Under the pieces are notes generated by a model, which saw only the letters and a program-made list of their open reading frames with translations, was not told the origin of the DNA and did no database searches. A stretch of DNA of 64,000 bases from positions 4,621,746 to 4,685,745 of the forward strand of contig CM018604.1 of the NCBI GenBank assembly GCA_009192285.1, in the 5' to 3' direction. A program made the translations under genes and the position numbers. Numbering within the stretch: position 1 is the first letter of the stretch; each line of letters opens with the position of its first letter. Source of the stretch: Morchella semilibera (taxonomy: Eukaryota > Ascomycota > Pezizomycetes > Pezizales > Morchellaceae). Of the stretch, positions 42,721-55,300 are shown piece by piece.

Positions 42721-44162
42721 ATGCCTTCACTCACAAATGACATAGATCCCAGACGAGTATCTCTTCCTCTTCTCTTCCCCCCATCATCCTCCCCTCTCTG
42801 AGAGCTAAGCTAACCCCCACCACAGGTCGTAGGCGTGGAGGCCGAAATCGTCACAAACGTCACCTCCACCGACTTTCCCGGCCACTGGCCGAATGAGGAC
42901 TATTCATGGGACATCAACAGGTTCAAGCAGGTATAATCTCCCATTCTTATTCTTCTCCTTCTCCTTCTCCTCCTCCTCCCCTTCCTATAGCTAACACTTA
43001 CTACCCACCAAACCCAGACCTTCAAAGTTGAATTCCACAAGAACACGCCGCTATTCACCGAGTTCGACCTCATCCACATTGACGCCTCAATTGCAAACAC
43101 TTTCCGCCGGATCCTCCTCGCCGAGGTGGCCACGCTCGCCATCGAGACCGTCTATGTCTCCAATAACACTAGCATCATCCAAGACGAAGTCCTCGCCCAT
43201 CGCCTGGGCCTGATACCCCTCAGAGGCGACAAAGATGCCCTCCGAGCCATGAAGTGGTACACCAGTACTTCCCCCCTCTCCCCCCCCCCCACCCCTTCCA
43301 CACACCCCCCCCCCCAACCCGCACTAACCCCACCCACCAGAATCCGCCCCGGGCGAACCCCCCCGCTACCCCACCGACGAAGACACAGTCGTCCTCCACC
43401 TACGCGCCGCCTGCGAACGCATCCCCGGCGCCAAAAAGACGGAAACAGACCCCAACAAGCTCTACCGCAACCACAGCGTCTACGCGCGCGACCTCATCTT
43501 CGAGCCCGCGGGCAAGCAGGTCTCGCTGTTCGCAGCGGACCCCGTGCGCGCCGCCAACCCCGACATCCTGATTGCCAAGCTGCGCCCGGGCCAGGAGATC
43601 GACGTCACCATGCACTGCGTCAAGGGCATCGGGCAGGACCACGCAAAGTTCTCGCCCGTCGCCACGGCCTCGTACCGCCTGCTACCGCTCATAACAATCA
43701 CGAAGCCGATCGTCGGGCGCGCGGCCGAGCGCTTCGCTGCGTGCTTCCCGAAGGGCGTCGTGGCGCTCGAGGCGGACCCGGGGACGGGGGAGAGGCGCGC
43801 GGTCGTCGTCAATGCGAGGAACGATACGGTTAGTAGGGAGGTGTTGAGGCATGAGGAGTTTAGAGGGTGTGTGAAGCTGGGAAGGGTCAGGGATCACTTC
43901 ATCTGTAGGTCTAACCGTTCTTCTATTTGTTTGTTTGTTTTGGAGGAGGGGGGGCGAGTAGCTGATTGAGCGGTGAACAACAGTCTCGATCGAGTCCTCG
44001 GGACAGTTTGACGCCGACGAGCTCTTCCTCTCGGCCGTGGCGACGCTGAAGGCGAAGTGCACATACCTCAGGCGCGATACGCACCGCATGCTCAAGAAGC
44101 AGGCCCTCGACGCCCGCGGCGGGAGGGATCCGAATAGACTGAGGAGGGGCGCGCAGGGGTAG
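42721..44162 (+). CDS. RPC40: RNA polymerase I and III subunit AC40 (RPAC1)
   Basis: Five exons (42721-42756, 42826-42930, 43018-43264, 43341-43904, 43984-44162) encode 376 residues. AC40 is the alpha-like assembly subunit shared by RNA polymerases I and III; with AC19 it nucleates the core enzyme in the nucleus. Diagnostic stretches are [59 protein letters not shown] (the alpha-motif dimerisation region), [53 protein letters not shown] and [19 protein letters not shown]. All introns are 69-87 nt with CTAAC-like branch points and keep frame. The first exon is short (12 codons). The C-terminus ([11 protein letters not shown] then [12 protein letters not shown]) is a little longer than yeast. 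GC-rich coding contrasts with AT-rich flanks. Confidence 0.95.
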
Positions 44163-45317
44163 GAGTGGGAGGGAAGGGAGGGGGCAGGGATTTTTTTTTT
44201 TTTGTAGATATATATTGGTGGTATTGGGGGGGGGGGGAATTGAACTTTCTTTTTTTTTTTTTTTTTCTTCTTTCTGCTGGTTGGTTGTTGGCTCTGTTCA
44301 TGGGCGGTCACTCGGCGCGGATGCAGCATGCACCCGCCCCCCCTGGCCCTGAGAGAGGGGGGGTTTCCCTGCTTTGGTGTCGAGTGATGGTTCGTGGACT
44401 TGCAACCATTCTTGTTGGTGTCGACCGCTAAAGTGCACACGCCAACCAAACAAACCATCCCGTACGTATTACGGGTACCCAACCTTATAGACCTGGATAT
44501 AGTCAGGGTGGATATGGCCAATTCAGTCATGGAGGGGGAGTCAATAGATGTTGGGCTGGTACGTGTGTCTCTATGGACGAGTCTGTACCCGTGGCTGGGA
44601 AGTAGACGCAGTGGAGTATATAAGTATCCTTAGTATCCCACACAGGATATATTATATACGTGATGCAGATTACGCATGGGAATCAGTCCTCTCTCTCTCT
44701 ACTCTCTACTCTTCACCCTCATCTCTCCACCCTCATCCCTCATTATATCTCCCATCTCTCCACCCCCATCTCTATCCACTCTCCATTCCACCCCTCTACT
44801 CTCATCTCACTGCTCTCTTCCAGGTCTCTCCACTCTCATCCCTCCTCTCATCCCTCCCCTCATCCCCCTCCAGAGATCACCAACGCCCCATACATCAGCC
44901 AACAAATCAATCATACCTTCACCGCCGTATAAACAAATAAATAAATACCTTCACCACCGCCAAGCCCGGTCCCTCGAGTGCCATTCCATGACGCATCTAT
45001 TTAATATCTGCCACGTGACACGGCGATAAGCGACTCGATGTGTAATTGCGCGGGGTTTACACCGACCCGGGAATTATTAGAAATTATTCTTTTTCTCCCG
45101 AGGTTACTCCCCCTCTATCTACTCCTTAGATATATACCTCCTAGGCCCTCTGGAGGCTTCTAGAGGGATTAATATCATTATAGACTGGTGGATTATAGAG
45201 CTGCACTTTTGGTTTTTGGCTACCAGTATTAATACTCCTTCATAAGTAGATATATCAAACTACCTATCACTCACCATCCGAGATCTCCAATCCGTATACT
45301 CTATTAACCACCCACCA
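44163..45317. other. Intergenic with T and CT tracts
   Basis: T15-like and G11-like homopolymers right after RPAC1. One copy of the dispersed CGAGTGAT motif lies at 44381, followed by AT-rich spacer. 45060-45300, just before the next gene, is likely its promoter. No coding structure seen. Confidence 0.4.
44690..44885. repeat. Pyrimidine minisatellite (CTCTCCACCCTCATC-like)
   Basis: Nearly 200 bases of imperfect repeats made of TCTCTCCACC, CTCATCCCTC and CCATCTCTCC blocks, almost purely C/T on the plus strand apart from A. All three plus frames stay open through much of it only because stop codons are rare in such sequence. Confidence 0.75.
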
Positions 45318-46856
45318 ATGGAAGCACCACCCTACGCCTCCGAAGGAGTCAACTACCCAAACTCAATGCTCACGCGCAAGTTCGGCCGCGAAGTAATCAA
45401 CTACTTCTCCGGTACCTCCCTCCCTCCCTCCCTCTCTCCCTCCACACCACTAACCCTCCCACCCTAGGCTCCCCGCTCAACCGTGTCTCCTTCCTCCGCT
45501 CCAACACCCCATTCCTCCGCGCCGCCCTCCCCGCCTCCCGCTTCCTCCTGCTCCGCAACCTCGACCCTCTCGCCTCGTCACCCACGCAGCTCGGCTTCGT
45601 CCCCTATGACCTTGTGGCGCGCGTGATCGGCCAGCCCTACGACCTCGACGAGGGCGCCGCTATCGCCGCGTTCGACTCCCGCGCCGCCGCCGCCGCACCA
45701 ACGCTCATATTCCTCGGCCTCGACGAGCGCGCCACCGCAAACCCAGCCTTCGAGTACACCGCCAGCGGGGGAACATACAAGGGACAGCCATACTTTGCGC
45801 TCGACGTCACGCCGAAGCCGGGGGCGGTGGCAGGGGTGCTGGAGGAGCTGGCGGAGGCGGCGACCAGTGGGAACGGGTATGAGTTTAGGAAGGTCAGGAT
45901 CGACTTGAGCTTCGTTCCCGAAGACGGTATGGCCGGTGCTCCTGTTGTTGGTGGTAGTAGTGCTGATGGTAGTGGTAGCTGCGATCCTGGCGCAGGCAAG
46001 GAGCTTGATGGACTGGAACAGCCGTAACCAGTTCTGCGCCGCCTGCGGCGGCCGCACGGTCTCCGTCCACGCCGGCACAAAGCGGACTTGCCCGCCGAAC
46101 GACCAGGCGCTGCAGGCGTCTAGCGACAGCGATGCCCCCTTTGCGCGCCCGCCCTGCATATCCCGCACGGGAATCCACAATATCGCCGTACTCCCCCCCC
46201 CCCTCCCTCTCTCCTGCATCCACCACTAACTACCACCCCCTCCACAGTTCCCACGCACCGGTACCCTCCCTCTCCCCTCCCCCAACTAACACCCACTAAC
46301 CCGCGACAGACCCCACCGTGATAATGGCGATCCTCAACAGCGCAGGCACCCACCTTCTCCTCGGCCGCCAGCGCCGCTGGCCAACAGACTTCTACAGCAC
46401 GCTCGCGGGCTTCTGCGAGCCCGCCGAATCGCTCGAGGACGCCGTCCGCCGCGAGACCTGGGAGGAGTCCGGCGTCCGCGTCGGCCGCGTCGTCATCCAC
46501 TCCACGCAGCCATGGCCGTACCCAAACAGCCTCATGATCGGGGCCGTCGGCGAGGCGCTCCCCGGCGACGGCGAAAAAATCGTGCTCAACCACGACCCGG
46601 AGCTGCAGGACGCGCAGTGGGTGCCCTTTGACAGGGTTAGGCTGGCGCTGCAGGCGCCGCAGGCCGGCCTGCATGATCCGTTGCCGGAGGGATATAAGAA
46701 GGTTTGCATCCTTCGCTCCTACTACTACTACTATGTGGGTGCTGACAGGGCGGGTAGGGCGATCTGAGGCTTCCGCCGGCAACGGCGATTGCGCATCAGT
46801 TGATGCTGGCTGTCGTTAACGGGTTCCATCTCCCGGACACGGAGGCGAAGATATAG
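45318..46856 (+). CDS. NPY1: NADH pyrophosphatase (Nudix hydrolase, NPY1/NUDT12 type)
   Basis: Six exons (45318-45411, 45468-45926, 45979-46187, 46248-46260, 46310-46701, 46758-46856) encode 421 residues. The enzyme cleaves NAD(P)H to NMNH plus AMP, and related proteins remove NAD caps. Seen in order are an N-terminal NUDIX-like domain (REVINYFSG, NRVSFLRSN), AAILAQARSLMDWNSRNQFC and a zinc-ribbon pair CAACGG...C. PRTDPTVIMAIL follows, with the NAD(P)H-type spacing after it. The Nudix box is GFCEPAESLEDAVRRETWEE, and EGYKK joins LRLPPATAIAHQLM. Exon 4 is only 13 nt (codes Phe-Pro-Arg-Thr) between 60- and 49-nt introns; it is needed to keep the conserved PRTDP block. Yeast Npy1 is peroxisomal, but this C-terminus (DTEAKI) is not a standard PTS1. 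Confidence 0.92.
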
Positions 46857-48167
46857 GGTGGTGTGTGTGGCACAGTATAATAGGGCAGGGTATTGACTAC
46901 ATGTACATGTATGGGGAATATATATAGCAAATATTATAGTAGGTGATTGTCGTAGAGATTATATATGTGTGTGTGTATCTAGCTATTACATCCATTGCAT
47001 TAGACGCATTTTGTATTTGTTTTTTTTGTATTGTTTTTTAGAAAAAAAGAAAGTATCCATCTACAGCTCCCCACAGAACAGACAAGCATCGAATCCGGAT
47101 CTGTGCTCCGAAAAAAAGTTGTCGCGAAAATCATTGCTACTCTGGAGGTACCAACTACAATTCTTGTCACAACCATCATTACCCTTCCCACACCCACCCC
47201 ACACACCCACACCCCCCCCCCCCACCCGTGCAACCCCACCCGGCACGTATCTCTAGCTGTAATAATTCAAAACCAACCCCTACCTTTTGTTTTTATCCCC
47301 CCCCCCCTGGGGGCTAAACCACAACTAGAAACCGCCCACCCCGTAATGTACTTCAAAGCCTTTTTTTTTCTTTTTTTATAAATTCATTTCGATCCTACAT
47401 TTTATTCAAATTACACTAACCCAGCCCAACCAATGCCGCAGCAACCATACCATCCACACCATACCATACGCAGCATGTACTACTATTACGAATAGTAATA
47501 ATAAAAAAAAAGAAAAAAAGAAAAAAGAGAGCAACCCAACCGATGCTTGTGATAGATAGACCTAGGAGGGAAGAGAGATAAGGTGGAGAAGGTGGGAGGG
47601 AAGGAGGGTGAAAAAAATGCAAGATACAAAGAAGTGTCAAATGATGGATGCGATGCATTGTCGTTCTAGGGATTGGACCAGGGGGAAAAAAACGATTGAT
47701 GAAAAAGACAACAAGGGGACTTAGAGGCATGGACATAAAGTTTTGCGTGCGGCAAGCTGTCTGTCTAGTATGTGGTAGAATGTCGACGCTACCCCAGACC
47801 AGAGCCCCCAGCCCAGATCCCTAGACTTGACTAGTTGAGCAGCAGCAGCAAGGAAAATGAGAACAAGAAAAAAAAAGTACAGCAAGGAGAGAGAAAAGCA
47901 AATGCCAAACGCCTTCGTTTCCCCCCATTTTTTTTTGTCGAAGAGAAAGAGAAAGAAGTGGAAAAAGGGAAGAAAGAAAAAAAAAAAAAGACATCAGTAT
48001 TTTGTCATCACAATCAAGAGGCCCACATGTCTAACCCTACGCATTTTTTCTAGTAATTTTCCTTTCGCATTCGTAAATCCTCAAGTTGTAGTTGGTAGAT
48101 GGATGGGGGAAAAAACTCATATTGCCCGCCTGTTTTCCGGCGCCTAAATGTACACAACAACACTGCA
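46857..48167. other. Intergenic between convergent genes
   Basis: Starts with two overlapping TACATGTA octamers (46898, 46904) and (GT)n, then A, C and T homopolymers and GAAAGAGAAAG tracts. The two neighbouring genes converge here, so it holds both 3' ends. A possible third gene was looked for and not found. Confidence 0.4.
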
Positions 48168-51100
48168 TCACTCTGCCCGCTTCTTTGAGGCGGAGCTGGT
48201 GCCAGATGCGAGGTCGTCTGCATCCATCGAATCGCGCTTCCGCTTGATTGGAATGGAAGAATTTGTTGGGGTGGAGTCGCTGATTGGTGGTCGTTCAGGG
48301 TCGTATTCCTGCTGTGCGAGCTTGCGCTTCTCCGCCTCGCGGTTTTCCCTCCATTTCTTCTTCTTCTCAAATTCGTGCTGGGCTTTCTTTCTCTTGTCGT
48401 TGATTTCGCGCTCCTTGCGGCGCTCAATCTTGGATTCATATTCATGCCAGTCTCCTTTTAGGTCACGGAGCCTGTAGAAATAACATTGTTAGAAAAGACT
48501 AAAAGGTAGACGCAGGAAATGTAGTGGATAAATTACCCTAACGGAGGTGCAGGTGCAGGCTCTTCTGAGAAGTATCGATGCTTGAGACAGTCCTCAGCAG
48601 TAGGCCTTTTATCAGGATCGTACTCAAGCATCTGAGTCACAAGCTCTAGCGCAGATTCTGGGAGAAGCCTAGGATAAGAGGAGACTGATTTAGTAAAAAG
48701 GTTTATGTATAATGGCAGCAGAGAGAAAACATACGGTTCATATTTTGCCCTGAATTTTGGTCTTCTTCTTGCAGGCGTCTTCAATAGTCCATACCACGGA
48801 GTCTCCTTCAATCCAGCCCAAATCTTTTCTGAAGGTGTCCCCATTATGTTGTAAATGATGTCCAATTGATCGATCTCATTCTTGCCAGTGAAAACAGGCA
48901 AACGTGTGAAAAGCTCGATGAATACGCAACCAGCACTCCAGATGTCCACGGCTGGGCCATAGGCTGTAGCTCCTAGGAGGATCTCAGGTGGGCGATACCA
49001 AAGAGTGATGATGCGGTTGGTATAATCCAGCTGCTTCTTACTCGCCTTGGTGTAGAACCTTGCAAGACCAAAATCGGCAATCTTTAACTGGCCATCATTA
49101 TTCAATAGGATGTTAGAGCCTTTAATGTCGCGATGGAGGACACCACGGTGATGAAGGTATTCAAGTCCTTCGAAGAACTGCTTTGCAAGATGTTTAATGT
49201 GGCAACGCTCCAGCCTGAAGGTTGGATGATTTAGAATACCAGTAAGATCATGGTCCATATACTCAAAAACCATGTAAAAATCACCTAAACCACATTAGCA
49301 TCTTGTTAGGCTCTCGGAGTAAGAAAAGGAATACTTTTCTCGACCATCATTTCCAATAGACATATTACGTTGTCTTGCTTGAGTGCTTGCAACAACCTCA
49401 TCTCTCGGACAGCGGTGATGGGGAACTAAACAGATCAATACAGCCCACACACGTTCGAGCGAAAGAAAAACTTACACCATCTTTTTCACTCTCCATTCTT
49501 ATTCGTTTGAGAGCCACTAACTCCTTGGTAATATTATTTGATGCTTTATAAACCTTCCTGCAGGTTAGTTAGTATGCTGATTTCTTGAATAGGGAAATAT
49601 GAATTACCCATAGGTTCCCTCCCCAACCATACTGAGTCTATTATAAATGGAAGTTTCTTTTGCAATGATTATAGGCTTGGGGGGAGCGGGCGCTTTAACC
49701 ATCTCGACTTGCTGCCGCTTGGGAGTATCAGATTCATTAGTGGCCATGGGGGCTTCTCTCTTGGCAGCAAGCTTGAGGGCTACGGCGTTCTTTCCCAAAG
49801 GAGCACTATTACACCCAGAGGTTGGTGGCCCATTGCTATTGTAAGTTTCGCCACGACCCATCTCACGACCAATGTTGCGATCAATATCACGCCCAAGATA
49901 GCGGCCATTGTCGCGCCCAATATCACGGCCGGCACCACGTCCCATATCACGGGTGTCCCGTCCACGCCCAATGTCCCGTCCGCTTTCCCGGTCAGGATGG
50001 CGGTCAGGATGACGGCCGTTATCGCGGAAGTGGTCGCGGAAACTCTCACGATTGCTTTGGCGGTTGATTTCACGGCCTGTTTCACGGATGTTTTCTCGGA
50101 AGTTATCTCGGGGTTCTCGCGAATATTCTCCCTAGCATTCTCCCTAGCATTCTCCCTAGCATTCTCCCTGGCATTTTCCCTGGCATTCTCCCTGGCATTC
50201 TCCCTGGGGTTCTCGCGGATGTTCTCTCGGACATTCTCGGTAGTGTTCTCCCGGGTAGGTTCGCGGACACTCTCTCGGGTGGCCTCGAGGGCTTTCGGAA
50301 GCATCGCAGTCTTCGGGCCGACCCTAGCTTTTCCAAGGGAGATGCTGAAGGGCCTAAACCCGTTATTCGTTTTCTCCTCTTGATTAGTGGCATTCCGAAC
50401 ATCGTTTGAGCCCCCAATACGCTTAAACGCACGAGTATCGAGGGGTTGAGGAGGACTCTTTGGAGCAGGCCCAGTTGGTGGTGCCATATCGGTGCTACCT
50501 TTATCTTTTTCATTCTCGTGACCAGGATCATCTCTCATAATTTCGTCAATTTCAATTTTCTGGTGAATCTCGTTAGAGTCCTCTTTCGCTCGGATCTCAA
50601 CTCCCGAACGGTGGGAATCGTTGCTTGGAGATGGTGGTTGTGAGTGACGATTGTGCTCGGTGGATTGTGGGTGTTGGTCTTGAGGATCAAAACGACGTCC
50701 GCCTCTGCCCAACTCCCCATGGTCATGCCCGGGACCACCCCTACCTCGATAGCCACCACGCCCGCGCTCAGAACCACGCCGATCATATGTAGACGACCGC
50801 TGTTCGAAAGGCGGTGAATATCGACCTCCACGATAACCACGCCCACGCCCACGGTATTGAAAATGGGGCGGGCCTTGCTGATGCGATGGACCATGGTGTT
50901 GAGATTGTTCATGAAAAGAGGCAGAGCCGTGGGACCCACGACGAAGATATTTTTGTTGTGAATGACTCTCATGGGTGGATTGCCTATCAATTGTGTCAAT
51001 AAACTTGTCATGGTAGAAAAGTGGGGGGGAATGAAAACATTTGATTATGGTGCATGTCCTGCCGCCCACGACCTCTTCCACCTCCAAACTCATTGTTACC

Positions 51101-52387
51101 ACCGGAAAGTATGTTCCTCTGGCGGTCAGGGTTAACATATGGGCCAGCGCTGGACTCCACTTGTGGTGGATGAGACATGCTATCAGTATCACTATGATCT
51201 TGTCTTTGGTGGTGAGGCTCATGAGGGGGGCTTGATTTCCGGGAGTCACTGTCCAGCATCTCACGCCCCGAAACAACACTAGGGCCATGTTCCTGCACCG
51301 AAGCCACTCGGTGTGGTGGGGTATCAAGCTTGTCAGAAGAAATGTCGGTCATATTTAAGTCTATGTTAGTCTTTCGATCATCAACTTCAACGAAATATCG
51401 GTCCCGGTCCGGTCGTGGAGAAGGCTTTACGCGAGTAGCTCTACTAATAATTGGAGGTGTCGTAGAACGGCCGTTGTTTATTGGTGATAGTGGTTGCGGA
51501 GAACGCTGCTGAGGTGAACGAACTCGTCTGAGGGGCGGTGAGCTAGGGCCACGACGTGGTGAACGTGAACGAGAACGTCGGCGAAAAGGGCGCCGGTCAC
51601 CCCTGGGACCCATGTTTGGAGGTGGAGGCGACTGTTTTCGAGAAGATTGTCTCTGATATGCTGGGGACAGAGGTGGTGGTGAAGGACGACGTGTTGGGGG
51701 TAATGGTGGAGGCCGATTCCTCGGAGGTGAGCGTCTACGATACGACCTTGTAGTAGATGGGGGGGAGCGTCTTGGGGAAAAGGACACTGATCTATCTCTA
51801 CGGTCGGAGTCCCTTGTTGATGGGGCTCGACGGGAATATTTTTTACCTTGTGGTGATCGAGGTCTTGGCGACGGTGAGTTATCTTTCCTTGTACGCCTGG
51901 CATCTGAGCGGCTTCGCGATCGCGTACGAGGACGCCGTGTCTTCTTTTTGTGAGAATGCCCCGGAGACCGGCTCTTCCTGCGTTTAGACGGCGATCTAGA
52001 TTGATGCCGTCTCTTATGACGGTGTGAGGTGGAATGGCGGGATTCGGAGGGGGCATCAGCATGTCGTCCATTCCGGGAAGCACGGGGAGGTGACATAGAC
52101 CCATAACGAGTCGAACGTCGGCTTTCCACGCTTCTACTTCTTCCTCGCCGTGATGAAGATGGAGGGGGTTTATCAAACTCCCTCGTCCTTACCGGACTTT
52201 TGTACGATTCACGCTCTCCATGTCTTCTCCTTGATGCACTCGGTGGGGGTGAACGTCTTCTCTCTCTTGACACAGAGCGGTCTTGACGTTCTCTACCTCT
52301 CTCAGATTCCTCAGTTTTGGGCCGCCACATATCTCTGTTGCTATCACGATGACCTGGACCTGGAGGAGGTTTCATAGCTTTAGACAT
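48168..52387 (-). CDS. CTK1: CTDK-I catalytic kinase Ctk1 (CDK12-like), RNA polymerase II CTD kinase
   Basis: Six exons (52387-49608, 49557-49476, 49425-49335, 49284-48735, 48668-48537, 48471-48168) total 3939 bases, about 1312 residues. Ctk1 with its cyclin phosphorylates Ser2 of the Pol II C-terminal domain during elongation. The kinase has GEGTYG, ALKRIRM, a PITAVRE cyclin-contact helix, HRDIKGSNILL, ADFGLAR, TLWYRPPE and YDPDKRPTAEDCL. The C-terminal tail is basic (RRKEREINDKRKKAQHEFEK). The long N-terminus is RS-rich, then RGRGRGY, ENAR repeats and GRDIGRDNGR. Two breaks occur in C runs (51023-51029, seven C where six would keep frame; 50110-50113, four C where five would). They compensate each other, so assembly errors are likely. 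All introns are 50-66 nt. Confidence 0.9.
50125..50208. repeat. 12-bp minisatellite inside CTK1 (seven copies)
   Basis: Seven tandem units of ATTCTCCCTAGC or ATTCTCCCTGGC (plus strand) encode Ala-Arg-Glu-Asn repeats in the disordered N-terminal part of the kinase. Three units are identical and adjacent. The unit length is a multiple of three, so copy-number change would alter repeat length without breaking the frame. The G4/C4 frame break at 50110-50113 lies 12 bases beyond the array. Confidence 0.85.
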
Positions 52388-55300
52388 TGTCACGAGTGTC
52401 ACGAAGCCCAGTCCGCGAGAGCCACCTGAAACAACAAAGTTCGTTAGCGATTGAGAATTCCACCAGGAATTCACGCGGGAGGCATACTAAAGAGGTGCCC
52501 AAGGGTTCGGCAAGATGGATGTTCGATGTCGCAATATGGACCTTCTTAATATGCGATTGTCGGTAAAAATGCTGTGAGGGGGAGATATAATCGCCGTTAT
52601 TCTGATAGAGCTGTGGCTGCAATGAGAGTAGCGAGGTGGAGAGGCGTTGCGATTCCTTCGTTGCGTTGCGTGAGGGTTGGGGTTTGCGCCAAGCCTTGAG
52701 ATCAACTCGAAAAACTACCTCTTTCGGGGGTTCTTTCTCTCAGCTCCTTCTCTTTTTTTTTTAATGTTTTCTCCTTATCCTGCTGGCAAAGAAGGTATGA
52801 TGATGATGCCGACAGTGCTGATGTTGGTGACGCTGGCGCTGTTAATAGTATTTGTAGAGTCTCTCTGCTGCTCCCCAGACCACAGCAATCAGAGCACCCG
52901 CAATCATCACCAAAAACTAACCCTCCCAGTTTATATCCATCTTCTACTCTACCCCTTCCTGGTTACTGCCCTTATATGTATATAGTTTTTTATTTGAGAG
53001 CAGCAACCATGGAAGAGGAGAGTGCACACTTCTATCTGGAGTTGCCGCAATCGAGTGAACAGTCCACAAAGACAAAAAGACACAGAAGAAATCTCCCAAG
53101 TATCATCCCGTAAATCTTGCCTCACAGGTCCGATATATAAGACAAACTTTACCTCTATACGTCCTGCCCCAATATTTCTCATTGGATTCGCTCCCAAGAT
53201 TGTGGTATTTTTCCCCGTCGTGTGGGATCACACCCTCCAGTAATCTGCCATCCACCGACCACCGTTGACATGATCCCACATGAAAATCATACCCTTGACG
53301 ACTGTCAGCACTGCGCTCTTTTTCCCTCTGTGCCTTTCACTTCATCTGGTTTTCACAAGTTATATATAAACAACACCTTAGGCACACGCAGGAATAGGGG
53401 CAATCACTGTCGGCCGTCCCAACGGCGTCCCGATAAATGTTCCGTCTCAGTTCTAGAACTTTTGTTCCGGAATGATTTCTTCAACAATCCAGAGCTGTAA
53501 ACTCCCTTAATACTACGTACTAAAGTCGACTCGTAGAGCAGTGCCGTCGAAGCACTTTGCGAAAGAGCTCTCTTTGTTCGGCCGGGTCGGGGAGAGAATA
53601 CCAAACACGAGATAAACCACAACCGCAATAAAGCTCCAGCAAGTTAGAAAGAAACAATAAAAACAAGTTATAACGAGTTTTCGTGAAACTTCCGAAAGAT
53701 ATCATAAAAGACATTAAAGATCCGTCCGGTCCTGTTTTTAATTTTAGGTTGCAAAAGGCCTTCATTGAGGCTCAGCAACGAGCCTGCCCAAGTTTATCTC
53801 GGCTCGACCGTCGCGTTGAGTTGGCAGGCGGCGATGGGCATGATTGACTCTCCTAGGCTCCCTCCACCCGCTGAAACTCTGTAACATTTGAAGAGGAGGA
53901 GGAGAATAGTAGGAGCAGCTGAAAAAAAAATACTTTTTCCGAGCCATCGCAGGAAGTCAGTGTTGATATTTTATCTTTCACACAACCCCTCATCTCCAAT
54001 ACTGATGGACATCTCAGTTGTCCATCCCAAGGCCATCGCTAAGACTCATTCTATCGTGAAACCAATTCAATCGTCTTTGGAGGAGTCGAGGAGTCCTGGC
54101 GGCATCTCTCACTTGTTCCGACAAGTCGATTGTTCGTCGTCTTTGGGGTCTTGCTGGAGGCTGACGTAGAAATCTCATAGACAGGGAGGTGTCAGCGTTG
54201 CAAAAAGTCGATCTCATCGGTCGCTTGGCGAGAGACTGAGTACAGATTGAATCTTGGCGGGTTCAATATCTGCATTTTGTTCAAAAGAGATCCAGTCCGA
54301 GACATAATTATCTGGAGACAGTTTTTGATATTTAGTCGATTACATATATCTCAATAACATGAGAAACCCCAACTTAAAATAAAATCAATCAGGTCATAGG
54401 TGGCGCCAAGACTAGCGAGTGACTTCCTATGATGATCGAAAGATTCAACCAGTACCCCAAGCCCTAGACACAATTCTAATTCATGTAAATGTGCTTACAT
54501 GTACCAACCCAATTGTTACTTGTGACCAGATACGGTAAGATTGTATATATAGACGTTGGTTATAACTAGATAATCATTTACTGATTGAGGGTATAAAAAC
54601 AAAAACATGTCCATTATGATCATTATTGCCATATTCTTCTTGGCGGTGTGTAGCACGGCTGCCGATCAACCCAGTTAAGTATGAGGATTAGGTAAGCGGC
54701 ATTTTAATTTTGGCAGAGTGAGACATGTACATGTAGTTACTGCCATACTATTCGAACGCAATAGCAGCCGTGTTAAGTTGTGATCTCTATGCATGATTTT
54801 GAGGGTCGAGTTTTATCCTCATCAAGAAGTCCTGTGATTTGCGAATACCCTAATAAGGCTCGGGTTCCCTAATCTGGTAATTTCCCTTTAATTTTTCCGT
54901 TTTCATTTTTGTTCCCTCTTTGGGGGGGTTCTTACATGAATTATTTGAGTACCTATGCTTGCGCGTTTAAGTCCTGAGAAATCTTGTGCGCCCGTTACTA
55001 CAAAGAATTCTCAAGACTTAATCGACATGTGGGTAAATACATGCAATTACCTTAACACATGACACTTTTATCCACTGGCATAACCACTAGCCCCGCGCTC
55101 TAGAGTATATTAGGGCATTTTTTAGAATGGCCCATACCTTAGAAATTGTTAGAGTATCTCTTCGTCTGGCAAAAAATGCTGACTCTCCAATTGAAAAAAA
55201 AAAATTAAATTTTTATGTGCCTCTACTAATATATCTCCCATACAAGTTCAATTCCTCTATTATATTATTGGGAGGTCACGTCAACATTGCCAGACGGAGG

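Noticed and set aside
44660-45029. Ser/Pro/His-rich frames of 90-130 codons
   Set aside because: All three frames are open through a pyrimidine minisatellite, so openness is not evidence of coding.
47835-48147. Lys/Glu-rich plus-strand frames opposite the CTK1 3' end
   Set aside because: They come from GAAAGAGAAAG tracts and overlap the 3' end of CTK1 on the other strand.
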